Shown: positions 7,434 to 15,768, numbered from the stretch's first letter. The stretch: 21,231 nt of DNA from Lutispora sp041687175 (GCF_041687175.1 NZ_JAWLCK010000046.1:1-21231); one strand, 5' to 3'. Numbers and translations: made by a program. Notes: a model not told the origin generated them from the sequence alone.

Positions 7434-8480
7434 TTACTTCACCTCAATATAATCCTTTAATGTTTCTCTGGTCTTTCCTTTAAAACCTGTTACTTTTCCG
7501 CTGGTGATCATAGAATTCAAAATTGCTTCTTCTTCACATTCTGCAACTGCCCTGAAAACAACATCAATTTTGTCTTCTTTTAGAGCTTTCACATCAACTA
7601 TATCACCTTTTTGATAAGACCTAATAACATTAGCCGTAGAAAAGGCAATCATGATTTCACCGCTGCCATGCCCAATATATGAGCCTAGTCTTGCCAATCC
7701 TACACCAGCTCTTTTGCAGATCCTTCTCAGTTGTCTGCTGCTTAAAGGTATATCTGTAGCAATGATGGATATGATTGAACCTTTATCAATACAGTTCTTA
7801 ATATCTTTTTCCTCTGAAATCCTGCTACCTATTCTGTCACCGTTTATCGTAAGATCCTCAAGTCTGCCATGGTTGGATAAAACCAAAACCCCAACAGTAT
7901 AGTCCTTGTCATCAAGCTTTACAATCCTTGAAGCAGATCCAATTCCACCCTTTAGTTGGTGGCAACTCATTCCCTTCCCGGCTCCTATATCTCCCTCTTG
8001 AAAATCAACACAAGCTTCTTCTATAGCCATATATACATGTTCCTTCTTCACTGCTCTATTCTGAATATTATTCAGATAGCTATCATTACACTCACAAACC
8101 AAAGGATTTACTGACTCTAGCCTCACATTTTCTTTATTGCATTGCTCAATCATATATTCTACCACTGCATCATGAACGAGACCTACATTTAAAGTATTAG
8201 TCAGTGCTATAATTGACTCTAGTGTTCCAAGCTCATCTATCTGTACAAGGCCTAATGTCTTTCCAAAACCATTTAAAACATAAGAAGCTGCCACAAGTTT
8301 ATTAGTATATATGTTTTCTTCCATAGGGAGAATAACTGTCACACCTGTCTTGTTTTCTTTAGTATCTATAGTACAATGTCCAACTCTGATGCCATCTACA
8401 TCGGTAATCTTGTTATACTTTCCCTTTGGGAGTCGTCCAATGGATATGCCATAGTCCTCTATCCTTTTTTGTTTTATCAT
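7434..8480 (-). CDS. P1 family peptidase (DmpA/BapA-type aminopeptidase)
   Basis: N-terminal-nucleophile aminopeptidase of peptidase family S58, 348 residues. Known members (DmpA, BapA) remove N-terminal L- or D-Ala or beta-amino acids from small peptides and amides, after self-cleavage before a serine. The N-terminal signature ITDVDGIRVGHCT, the central VGVLVLSNHG, and the probable cleavage site G234/S235 in DKGSIISIIATDIPLS followed by GLARLGSYIGHGSGEI are all present. GGAGGG precedes the ATG at 8480. It is cytosolic, with no signal peptide. It lies 66 nt downstream of the Mpv17-like membrane protein gene and abuts the racemase. Family firm, substrate unknown. Confidence 0.9.
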   Translation of the reverse strand: MIKQKRIEDYGISIGRLPKGKYNKITDVDGIRVGHCTIDTKENKTGVTVILPMEENIYTNKLVAASYVLNGFGKTLGLVQIDELGTLESIIALTNTLNVGLVHDAVVEYMIEQCNKENVRLESVNPLVCECNDSYLNNIQNRAVKKEHVYMAIEEACVDFQEGDIGAGKGMSCHQLKGGIGSASRIVKLDDKDYTVGVLVLSNHGRLEDLTINGDRIGSRISEEKDIKNCIDKGSIISIIATDIPLSSRQLRRICKRAGVGLARLGSYIGHGSGEIMIAFSTANVIRSYQKGDIVDVKALKEDKIDVVFRAVAECEEEAILNSMITSGKVTGFKGKTRETLKDYIEVK

Positions 8481-8546
8481 CAGTATACGCCCTCCTCTTT
8501 ACAATATCACTCTAAATGTTGAACATCAACACTTTTCTTAGATATC

Positions 8547-9197
8547 CTATGTTTTCTTCCCCTTCTTTGCCATGGCTAATAATAAGCCCAGCGCTATGGA
8601 CAAGAAAGCTGAAACAAGCACTCTATATTGTCCTGGCAGCAGGAATACTATTGTGTGTGCCGGTATCCAGAATAATGTGCAAGTCTTAACCCAGCTGAAT
8701 TCCACAAGAGAATGCCAATCAATCTTATCTATAAGATCTCCTAAAGTAATCTTAACCCCTGGCTTTTCATATTTTGTATCTATATACATATCGGTGAACC
8801 TATGAAATGCCATCATCATAGGTCCAAAGGTTAGATTCATTATCGCACTTCCAAATAATGCTTGAGCTATGTTAGAACCATTAAAAGGCAATCTTCCTAC
8901 AGCCTGAGCCGCTGCTACGCCGCCCATATAAATTGTAAATACTAGAGTAACCATAAGTCCAATGACACCCCAGACAAAAACTCTATAAATAACACCCTTT
9001 GGCATAATATAGTTACCCCTAATTATTCGTATACCTATCAGGTCTCCCATGGTTGCCAAAACTGCAAATTTTATAAAACCTCCTATATATGGATAGGATT
9101 CTGTAGCAGAAATAAATACCTCTCGAGACGCAGGTAAAACCAAAATTAATATCCATATCAATAAACCAAATCCCCATATGAAGTCTCCCTTTTTCAA
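8547..9197 (-). CDS. Multi-pass membrane protein, Mpv17/PMP22-like
   Basis: About 216 residues with four or five hydrophobic segments. The C-terminal part resembles the eukaryotic Mpv17/PMP22 family: a FGPMMMAFHRFTD segment (compare GP..H.WY), then FWIPAHTIVFLLPGQYRVL (compare the WP.. ..n....P...R pattern) and a final hydrophobic helix. Another resemblance is GDLIG near the start. I chose TTG at 9197 because GAGGGG lies 7 nt upstream; an upstream in-frame TTG at 9245 lacks a good site and would add a hydrophilic tail. It is the first gene behind the promoter at 9286-9314 and precedes three peptide or D-amino-acid enzymes. A transport or channel role for their substrates is conceivable. The family assignment rests on motif memory and could be wrong. 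Confidence 0.55.
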   Translation of the reverse strand: MKKGDFIWGFGLLIWILILVLPASREVFISATESYPYIGGFIKFAVLATMGDLIGIRIIRGNYIMPKGVIYRVFVWGVIGLMVTLVFTIYMGGVAAAQAVGRLPFNGSNIAQALFGSAIMNLTFGPMMMAFHRFTDMYIDTKYEKPGVKITLGDLIDKIDWHSLVEFSWVKTCTLFWIPAHTIVFLLPGQYRVLVSAFLSIALGLLLAMAKKGKKT

Positions 9198-9285
9198 TCT
9201 AATACTCCCCTCTATGTGGTTTAAATCTTGCAGCATTTTGCTCAATTATCTTTATAGTCTACATATATCATTAAGCTGCTATAAT

Positions 9286-9314
9286 ATTTTACCTAAATAA
9301 TGATGGCTATACAA
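9286..9314 (-). promoter_or_regulatory. Promoter of the Mpv17-like / peptidase / racemase operon
   Basis: TTGTAT (9309-9314) and TAAAAT (9286-9291) on the minus strand are 17 nt apart, predicting a start near 9279 and a leader of about 80 nt to the TTG start. A perfect palindrome begins 6 nt upstream of the -35. Consensus-based inference. Confidence 0.5.
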
Positions 9315-9320
9315 TATTTA

Positions 9321-9356
9321 CTTCCCATGATTATAAAGTGCTATAATCATGGGAAG
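9321..9356. repeat. 15-bp perfect palindrome upstream of the operon promoter
   Basis: CTTCCCATGATTATA (9321-9335) and its exact complement (9342-9356) flank a 6-nt spacer. Neither side carries a U-run, so it is not a normal terminator. Its place just upstream of a predicted -35 suggests an activator or repressor site, or the relic of a mobile element. The remaining 9357-9492 holds no convincing gene, only short out-of-frame fragments. Confidence 0.6.
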
Positions 9357-9492
9357 GTATACTAACGAGCATAAAGGAATAGGGAAAGATATATGCAATC
9401 CGAATTGTCTTAGGAATCAGTCTTAATCTTATTTCTCAAGTGTTTTTAGATGTATTTTTAACATGCTCGAATGCGTGGTGCACTTTAATAAT

Positions 9493-9526
9493 AAAAAAGG
9501 GCTTGGAAATTACCAAGGCCTTTTTT
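9493..9526 (-). terminator. Terminator of the ABC transporter-M24 peptidase operon
   Basis: Arms 9493-9506 and 9513-9526 pair with one G-G mismatch around a 6-nt loop. Read leftward the hairpin ends in a run of six U then AUUAUU, 45 nt after the M24 peptidase stop. The symmetric A/T flanks could also stop plus-strand transcripts. Confidence 0.85.
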
Positions 9527-9571
9527 GTATAAATACAACTGCTTAATAAGCTTTTTCTTAAAATAACTTTT

Positions 9572-10669
9572 TTATAATATAACCATATCCCTGTTAGAAT
9601 TATTGAATACCCTTGCTTTATCTCCATCTACCATTACTATATCTTCAATTCTCATACCGAACTTGCCTGGTATATATATGCCCGGCTCAACACTGAAACA
9701 CATGCCAGTCTCCAATATCTGCTTGTTGCCATGCTTTATATAAGGTGCTTCGTGTACTGCCATTCCTATACCGTGACCTGTTCTATTAATAAAATATTGT
9801 CCGTAACCTTCTTTCGTGATTATATCTCTGGCAACTTTATCTACTTCTTCCGCAGCTATACCTTCTCTAACTGCTTTTTTTGCTTCTGTAGTTGCTCTCA
9901 GGCATATCTCATAAACCTTCTTCTGCTCTTCCGTAGGTTCACCTACAAACACTGTCCTTGAGGTATCTGAGCAATATCCCTTATACCTGCAGCCAAAGTC
10001 TAATACTATAATATCCTGTTCTTCAATAATTCTCTTATCATCGTTATAATGGGGTTTGGAACTGTTGGGACCAGAAGCAACTATAGGTTCAAAGGATAAT
10101 TCTTCTCCGCCAAACTCTATCAATAATTCTTTTATTTTATTGGCTATTTCTTTTTCAGACACACCAGGTTTAATAAATTTAATGACTCCTTCGAAAGTTC
10201 TATCTGCAATTCTACCTGCTTCTGCCATGAGCTTTGCTTCTTCTTCACTCTTCTTAATCCTTAATTCTTCGAAAATGGCATCTCCGTTTATGTATCTGCA
10301 CTTCATATATTCTGACATATCGATTAAGTCAATGGCTCTAACACCTTCGTTTATTGCTAATGATTTACCATCAAGGCTATAATCTGCTTTAGCCTTCTCA
10401 AAACATCCTAGGACGCCTTCTCCATCAGACCAAACATATATATGGGCTTCCTCTCCTAAAGCTCCTCTTACTTCTTCATAGTATAACTCGGGGCATATGA
10501 AAAACCATCTGCCGTCAGACAATACGTAAAACCCTCTGAATCTTTCATCGGAAAAAGGTTTTATTCCTGCCAGGTACTCCACATCGTGGCTTGGACCCAT
10601 CAGACATCCATCAACATTTTTTTCTATAAGAATATCGACTAATTTATTCAGTCTTGACTTATCTAGCAT
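9572..10669 (-). CDS. M24 family aminopeptidase (Xaa-Pro aminopeptidase/prolidase type)
   Basis: Dinuclear-metal peptidase of 365 residues, likely cytosolic, that removes an N-terminal residue before proline or splits Xaa-Pro dipeptides. An N-terminal creatinase-like domain (about 1-130) is followed by the pita-bread domain with all five metal ligands: D224 (VLDFG), D235 (CSDTSR), H299 (TGHGIG), E328 (SVEPG) and E342 (RIED), plus H207 in KPHY. Length is typical of PepQ/YpdF-like enzymes. TTGGAGG precedes the ATG. It lies 53 nt after the second permease gene in the same direction, and the next terminator follows it, so it is probably the last gene of the importer operon. This suggests the imported ligand is a peptide or peptide-like compound, but that is inference. 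Confidence 0.9.
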   Translation of the reverse strand: MLDKSRLNKLVDILIEKNVDGCLMGPSHDVEYLAGIKPFSDERFRGFYVLSDGRWFFICPELYYEEVRGALGEEAHIYVWSDGEGVLGCFEKAKADYSLDGKSLAINEGVRAIDLIDMSEYMKCRYINGDAIFEELRIKKSEEEAKLMAEAGRIADRTFEGVIKFIKPGVSEKEIANKIKELLIEFGGEELSFEPIVASGPNSSKPHYNDDKRIIEEQDIIVLDFGCRYKGYCSDTSRTVFVGEPTEEQKKVYEICLRATTEAKKAVREGIAAEEVDKVARDIITKEGYGQYFINRTGHGIGMAVHEAPYIKHGNKQILETGMCFSVEPGIYIPGKFGMRIEDIVMVDGDKARVFNNSNRDMVIL

Positions 10670-10722
10670 TTTAAGACCTCCAATCGTTATATGCTATGAT
10701 ATTGACATGCTTAAACCCCAAT

Positions 10723-11829
10723 TCAATCTCGTTTTGCCTTGCTCATTATTGTTTTCTGGAAAGCATGAAGCACTAGTGACATAGCAATTACGCCATATGC
10801 AATAAAGGCTCTGAAAAATTCTCCTATCTGTGAATCTCCCAAGAGGTTTTTACCAGCATTAGGAGATACTATAAACAAAGTGTGGAATAATATAGTTCCT
10901 AAGATGGCTTCTCCTATAGTGGCTTTTGTTACCGAAGCACCTCCAACCAAAATTGCTGCTACAGCGAACATACCAACCTGTTCATGGCTGCTGTATGTCT
11001 GCAAGGTACCAATATTTTGCAAAAACATTATCTGTCCCCAAGCAGCTAGAACAGTTGAAATGGTTATTGCAATAAGCCTGGTTTTATCAACATCTATACC
11101 GGATACTTTAGCTATATTTATATCCTGTCCTAAGGCTCTAAAATCCTGTCCCAGTTTAGTTCTTGTTATAAACCATATTACTGCGCAGAAGAATGCAATT
11201 ATGATGAAAGATACAACTGGTATTTTTACCCCCATTATAGCAGGCTGCCAAATTTTATCTAAAGAATATTTAATGAGATTTAAATCAATTGCATTTTTCA
11301 AGCCTATTCCTCCAGGTAGTATAATCTCTGGATCTTTAACAGGTATGAGCGTTCCCATGAGAAGTAGAAAAACCAACTGATATAAACCCATGGCAAAATA
11401 ACCTAAGATTAGGCTTGTTATCATTTCTTGACCCTTTGTTCTATTTAATATGGATCCTGTACCTAATCCAAAGATTATAGCAAATGGTGTAGCAATTAAA
11501 GTAGCAGCTAGAATACCTGGAAGACCACCGATATCAAATATTTTTATGGTTATAAGACCAATCTGCCCTGCCATTGCCCCAATAACCAGAGCAAAGTTGA
11601 GCCCCATCCCTGCTAATACAGGTATAATAAGTGATAGAACCAATAGAAGATTTCTATCCAGTCGAGCAATGAGTTCATTTAATACATACGCTGGACCAAG
11701 CTTAGAAGCAATTGTGCCACCAAGACATATGACTATAAACATTATAGGAACTGAGTTTCTAACTATTAACTGTTTAATATCATATTTTTTCTCCTTCTTA
11801 TCATTTAACTCTATCTTTGTGCTCATCAT
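10723..11829 (-). CDS. ABC transporter permease (BPD_transp_2, RbsC/NupPQ type)
   Basis: Inner-membrane permease of 368 residues with about nine hydrophobic segments after a charged cytosolic N-terminus (about 1-27). Family marks include GMGLNFALVIGAMAGQIG near residue 75, the coupling region RTKGQEMITSLILGYFAMG, a second one around TRTKLGQDFRALGQD, and VAAILVGGASVTKATIGEAI. It is paralogous to the adjacent permease, with which it would form a heterodimeric channel. Its ATG overlaps the stop of that gene by 4 nt (ATGA), showing translational coupling; GGGAGG is the ribosome site. The usual ligands of this class are sugars, nucleosides or autoinducers, but here the binding protein is of a different family, so the substrate is open. 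Confidence 0.9.
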   Translation of the reverse strand: MMSTKIELNDKKEKKYDIKQLIVRNSVPIMFIVICLGGTIASKLGPAYVLNELIARLDRNLLLVLSLIIPVLAGMGLNFALVIGAMAGQIGLITIKIFDIGGLPGILAATLIATPFAIIFGLGTGSILNRTKGQEMITSLILGYFAMGLYQLVFLLLMGTLIPVKDPEIILPGGIGLKNAIDLNLIKYSLDKIWQPAIMGVKIPVVSFIIIAFFCAVIWFITRTKLGQDFRALGQDINIAKVSGIDVDKTRLIAITISTVLAAWGQIMFLQNIGTLQTYSSHEQVGMFAVAAILVGGASVTKATIGEAILGTILFHTLFIVSPNAGKNLLGDSQIGEFFRAFIAYGVIAMSLVLHAFQKTIMSKAKRD

Positions 11830-12869
11830 TCATTACCTCCCATCTTGGTTAAGGCATAAAGAATAACTCCATTGCTTACAATTATTCTTATGACTTCCGA
11901 CAAGTTTCCCTCAGGCATCATCTTGTTTATTACTGGCAATGATATTGTCAATAGGGCCTGAAAAAGTATAACCCCCGAAATAACATTTCCAATCGATGCT
12001 TTCTTAGCTGTTGCTCCACCAATTAGTATGGCTGATATTGCTACGAAAGGCATCATCAAAGGACCTTGATACAATTGGAAGAAACCGTAGCTCTGCGCAT
12101 ATACAATGATACCGATGCCACCCAAGATCATGGAAATAATTACTCCAATCATTCTTTGCTTATTAACATTAATCCCTGAAGCTTCTGCAAATTTCTGATT
12201 ATCGCCTGCAGCAATCATAGCAGCTCCAGTTTTGGATCTAAGAAACAACCACATTAATAAACAACAAATACCAAAGAAAATCAACGTACCTATAGGAAGA
12301 TTCCTGTCGAAAACTTTAAATTTAATCAAATGATCAAGGACTTTATCATATTTATCAACAAGGGTGATAGTAACCCTAAGACCTCTGCCTCCGATTGCCC
12401 ACACCATATCAGGATTCTTAAAAGGAAGAACAAGCCAACCTATGCTCATAAGCGAAACCATAGAAAATCCCATATATGTACCTACTGTCATCTCGTCTCC
12501 CTTTACTCTATTTAAAAGGAGTCCGTACAAATATCCTGCAACAACTGCCAAAGGAATGTTAATTAAAACTGCTACTAAAAAAGCGGTTAAACCTACAAGC
12601 CTCATTTCGATAGCTATGCATCCTGCAAGTATACCGCACAGTATACCTATGGATAAGGCGAAGTTAAGTCCTGTACCGGAAACTATTCCAGGAACCATCG
12701 CAAGCACTAGTATGCTGTTCATGCCTATTCTAATTAATGAATCAATTAATAAATCAGGAATACTTTGTTTCTGTATAACAGCTATAATTAATAACAATAT
12801 AAGAAATATGGTAATGTACACTTTAGGATATCCATAGCGCTCAATAGACTTTTTCCATAGGTTTTTCAT
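11826..12869 (-). CDS. ABC transporter permease (BPD_transp_2, RbsC/NupPQ type)
   Basis: First of two paralogous permeases, 347 residues, about nine or ten membrane segments. It shares with its partner the pattern GTGLNFALSIGILCGI, NRVKGDEMTVGTYMGFSM, LRSKTGAAMIAAGDNQKFAEASGINV and ISAILIGGATAKKASIGN. Its ATG follows directly after the ATPase stop codon (no gap), with AAAGGAGG inside the last codons of the ATPase gene. The tight spacing across ATPase, permease and permease shows one operon encoding one membrane complex. Confidence 0.9.
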   Translation of the reverse strand: MKNLWKKSIERYGYPKVYITIFLILLLIIAVIQKQSIPDLLIDSLIRIGMNSILVLAMVPGIVSGTGLNFALSIGILCGILAGCIAIEMRLVGLTAFLVAVLINIPLAVVAGYLYGLLLNRVKGDEMTVGTYMGFSMVSLMSIGWLVLPFKNPDMVWAIGGRGLRVTITLVDKYDKVLDHLIKFKVFDRNLPIGTLIFFGICCLLMWLFLRSKTGAAMIAAGDNQKFAEASGINVNKQRMIGVIISMILGGIGIIVYAQSYGFFQLYQGPLMMPFVAISAILIGGATAKKASIGNVISGVILFQALLTISLPVINKMMPEGNLSEVIRIIVSNGVILYALTKMGGNE

Positions 12870-14477
12870 CTACATAACCTCCTTTGAGAGCAGATCATAC
12901 TTGCCTGCCATCATGAGACCGAAGTCAACATCTGAATCCTTTGGACTTAACACTCCTTGGACTTTTCCATTATAAACTATCGCAATTCTATCACATATAG
13001 ATCTTAATTCACCAAGTTCACTTGAAGTCATAACAATTGTCATACCTAATTCTTGATTTAACTTCACCAATAAATCTAGGACTAGTTTTTTGGCACCTAT
13101 ATCAATACCTCTAGTAGGCTCTGAAACAAAAAGTAATTCAGGTTCTAAAGTCAAGGCTCTGGCTATGCATACTTTTTGCTGATTTCCTCCACTTAACCTT
13201 CTTGTATACTGAGTAGGACCAGTACATCTAATATCCAGTTCTTTAATCATTTTTTCTGCCCATGCTCTTATGGCTTTATGATCCTGCATAAGCAAAAACT
13301 TTGCACCCAAGAAGGGTTTCAAAAATTTGCTTTGTATTTGCATGCTTGTCATAACTATATTCAATTCTATTGAATTATCAAGGAGTAATCCTACACCTCT
13401 TCTATCTTCTGATACAAAGGCAAGCCTATTTTCAATTGATTCCCTAGGGTCGTTTAATTTTAACTTTTTACCATTCATTATAACTTCTCCGGTAGCACTA
13501 TATAAACCCATTATACCGTTTGCAATACCTATTTTGCCTTGGCCTGCTAAACCACCAATGCCAAGTATCTCTCCTCTTTTTATATCCAAATTAACATTAT
13601 GCACCATTTCACCAGGCATATCGACACATAGATCTCTTATAGACATAATAACTTCTTCTTTTTCTTCGCTGGTTCTGGTATTCCTTTCTATCCTTTCAAC
13701 CTTTCTGCCTACCATCATCTGAGCAATATTTGTTATAGTAGCATCTTCATTTTTTATTTGTCCTACTTGTTCTCCATCCCTTAAAACAGTTATATTATCT
13801 GCTATCTTTAATACTTCATCTAACCTATGAGTTATAAATAATATGGCTATACCTCTATCAGCAAGTTTTTTCATGGCATCTAATAGTTTGTCCGCTTCGC
13901 TTTCTGCCAAAACTGCTGTTGGTTCATCAAAAACTAAAAGCTTTATATTCTTTTTGTCTATTTCTCTTGCAATTTCAACAAATTGCATATACCCTACAGG
14001 CAAACCGGCTATAGGTAACCAGTCATCCACATTCATTCCCAGCTTCTTAAGAGCGTCTTGAGCGTCCTTCCTCATTGCAGAAACATCTAGAGATTTTAAA
14101 GCAGGTCCTAAAAATCTGCTCACTGGGTTATGTTTAGTAATCTCTCTATTAAGTTTAATATTTTCTGTTATTGTAAACCCTGGAAGCAGCATGAACTCTT
14201 GGTGCACCATACCGATACCTAAATCCATTGCGTCCTTTGGTGTTTTAATCTCAACTGCTTCACTATTGAAGATTATTTCTCCGCTATATCCACCAGTACT
14301 ATGTATTACGGGCATACCAAAAATAATATTCATCAGTGTGGATTTACCAGCCCCATTTTCACCTACCAAGGCATGGATCTCACCCTCTTTAACCGTCATG
14401 TTTACGCCTTTTAGCACCTTATTACCGAAATACTCCTTCTCTATATTTTTAAGTTCGATAACATTTTTCGCTTCCAT
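12870..14477 (-). CDS. ABC importer double ATPase (RbsA/MglA/NupO type)
   Basis: Cytosolic ATPase with two fused ABC domains, 535 residues. Domain 1 has Walker A GENGAGKST (39-47), Q-loop VHQEF, a degenerate signature (LPVGYMQFVEIAREI) and Walker B LLVFDEPTAV with H-loop ITHR. Domain 2 has a degenerate Walker A (GLAGQGKIG), the full signature LSGGNQQKVCIARAL and Walker B ELLFVSEPTRGID. One degenerate site per half is usual for this class. I start at ATG 14477, because AAGGAGG lies 6 nt upstream; the in-frame TTG at 14507 would place that site inside the gene. It pairs with the two permeases downstream and the lipoprotein upstream. Confidence 0.92.
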   Translation of the reverse strand: MEAKNVIELKNIEKEYFGNKVLKGVNMTVKEGEIHALVGENGAGKSTLMNIIFGMPVIHSTGGYSGEIIFNSEAVEIKTPKDAMDLGIGMVHQEFMLLPGFTITENIKLNREITKHNPVSRFLGPALKSLDVSAMRKDAQDALKKLGMNVDDWLPIAGLPVGYMQFVEIAREIDKKNIKLLVFDEPTAVLAESEADKLLDAMKKLADRGIAILFITHRLDEVLKIADNITVLRDGEQVGQIKNEDATITNIAQMMVGRKVERIERNTRTSEEKEEVIMSIRDLCVDMPGEMVHNVNLDIKRGEILGIGGLAGQGKIGIANGIMGLYSATGEVIMNGKKLKLNDPRESIENRLAFVSEDRRGVGLLLDNSIELNIVMTSMQIQSKFLKPFLGAKFLLMQDHKAIRAWAEKMIKELDIRCTGPTQYTRRLSGGNQQKVCIARALTLEPELLFVSEPTRGIDIGAKKLVLDLLVKLNQELGMTIVMTSSELGELRSICDRIAIVYNGKVQGVLSPKDSDVDFGLMMAGKYDLLSKEVM

Positions 14478-14515
14478 AGGAGCCCTCCTTTTAGTAAATA
14501 ACTTCAATCATTAAG

Positions 14516-14545
14516 TTAAGGTTGCCGGCAAACCGGCAACCTTAA
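14516..14545 (-). repeat. GC-rich intercistronic hairpin between binding protein and ATPase
   Basis: A 13-bp perfect stem (14516-14528 with 14533-14545, core GGTTGCCGG) with a 4-nt loop lies in the 96-nt gap after the lipoprotein stop. No U-run follows on the minus strand. Such hairpins often protect the upstream mRNA or partly stop transcription, giving more binding protein than membrane complex. That role is inferred. Confidence 0.75.
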
Positions 14546-14573
14546 TTAGATGCATGATTTACTTCAGCTTCTG

Positions 14574-15731
14574 TTAGAATGTTATGTAGTCAGAAAGTAC
14601 TAGAATGAAATTATCTTTATTATCATAATTAGAAAATTCTAAATCAAATCCGCCGGATGCCTCTTGATAGCATTTTTTCAAAGCTTCAACATCGATCTTG
14701 TTGGTTATAGTTCCTTCTATATATCCTTTTACATATTCAACTGCAGCAGCTGTAGACATCATGCTGAAAGGCACTGGCCAAGTTGAGAATCTTCCTGTGC
14801 CACCTTTTTCAGCTATCTTAGCTTTTATTTGACCTACTAGATAGTCAACATCTCCTTCATGTCCCTGGACATCTATTCCTAGAGCTCCAGGATATCCATG
14901 ATACGGGCTGGGGCAGCATTGCTGTGCATTTATTGCTCCTGTTTCAAGGCAAGCCTTAATGAGAGGCTCTTGCATTGCACAGTTTGTACTGAAGAAGTTA
15001 GTATCTTTACCGTATTCTTTAACTTTTCTTGGTACATCCTCAAGTATAAACTGCTGTGCTCCTGGTATACCTGCATCACCTGTCGGGTCCGGAGCTGTAG
15101 CATCAACAAATGTCATACCAAGCTTTTCACATTCTTCTTTGAATATATCTCTTCTTTGTGCAAGCATAGGATAGGACATATGTCTTGGGAATGAGTAATG
15201 TACAAATGTTTTTGCACCCATCTTTTTTGCTTGTGCTGGAATAGCATAACCCATTGAAAGCTCATCAGGCTGTAATACTAAATCAGCTTTATCTGATATA
15301 ACATCGGTCTCACCGGGAGTTATTGCTACTAGATACACATCTGGTCTTGTTTCTCTAACTTTTTCAAATGCTGCTGCTGCACCAGGAACAGCCTGGTTCA
15401 TTATTAAAGCTTTAACTTCTGGATCTGATACAAGAGCAAGTGCATTTGCAATCAGGGTCTCCTGCTCTTTCATAAAGTTATCAGGCATAGTTTGAGTTAC
15501 TATCATTTCAGGTCCATATTTTTCTAATGCGGCCTCGCCTGATCTGAATTCTTCTTCATTTTGTGATACAGTGTTGGTATAAATCGCGATCTTGAATTTT
15601 GCATTTTCTTCAGTTGCTGGCTCAGCAGATGTAGCTTGCTCCTGAGGTTGCTCTGCAGGTGCAGGGCTGGAACATGCTACCAAGCTAAAAATCATCAGTC
15701 CAATCAAAATAAATGCTAAAACTCTTTTCAA
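14574..15731 (-). CDS. DUF3798 lipoprotein, substrate-binding component of ABC importer
   Basis: Lipoprotein of 385 residues anchored outside the cytoplasmic membrane. The signal peptide MKRVLAFILIGLMIFSLVAC ends in lipobox LVAC (C20), followed by a Pro/Glu/Ala-rich linker to about residue 45. The rest matches what I know of DUF3798: QAVPGAAAAFEKVRETRPDV, MGAKTFVHYSFPRHMSYPML, DPTGDAGIPGAQQFILEDVP, NFFSTNCAMQEPLIKACLE and CCPSPYHGYPGALGIDVQG. Its fold resembles periplasmic binding proteins of the sugar/BMP type. The start is TTG at 15731 with GGAGGGG about 8 nt upstream. It is first in the operon with the RbsA/RbsC-type parts and an M24 peptidase, so it very probably captures the imported ligand, whose identity is unknown. 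Confidence 0.88.
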   Translation of the reverse strand: MKRVLAFILIGLMIFSLVACSSPAPAEQPQEQATSAEPATEENAKFKIAIYTNTVSQNEEEFRSGEAALEKYGPEMIVTQTMPDNFMKEQETLIANALALVSDPEVKALIMNQAVPGAAAAFEKVRETRPDVYLVAITPGETDVISDKADLVLQPDELSMGYAIPAQAKKMGAKTFVHYSFPRHMSYPMLAQRRDIFKEECEKLGMTFVDATAPDPTGDAGIPGAQQFILEDVPRKVKEYGKDTNFFSTNCAMQEPLIKACLETGAINAQQCCPSPYHGYPGALGIDVQGHEGDVDYLVGQIKAKIAEKGGTGRFSTWPVPFSMMSTAAAVEYVKGYIEGTITNKIDVEALKKCYQEASGGFDLEFSNYDNKDNFILVLSDYITF

Positions 15732-15768
15732 AATACATCCCCTCCATAAATTTTATGTTTTATATTAG

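Noticed and set aside
9345..9430. Short plus-strand frame after the 15-bp palindrome, considered as a transposase start
   Set aside because: Only about 25 codons before a stop, no recognisable transposase motif and no second terminal repeat.
9436..9627. Minus-strand open frame of 63 codons
   Set aside because: It overlaps the end of the M24 peptidase gene and reads through that operon's terminator; no ribosome site or recognisable domain.
10880..11380. Long plus-strand open frame of 166 codons
   Set aside because: It is fully antisense to the permease gene, which has clear family motifs and operon spacing; composition is the mirror of a membrane protein.
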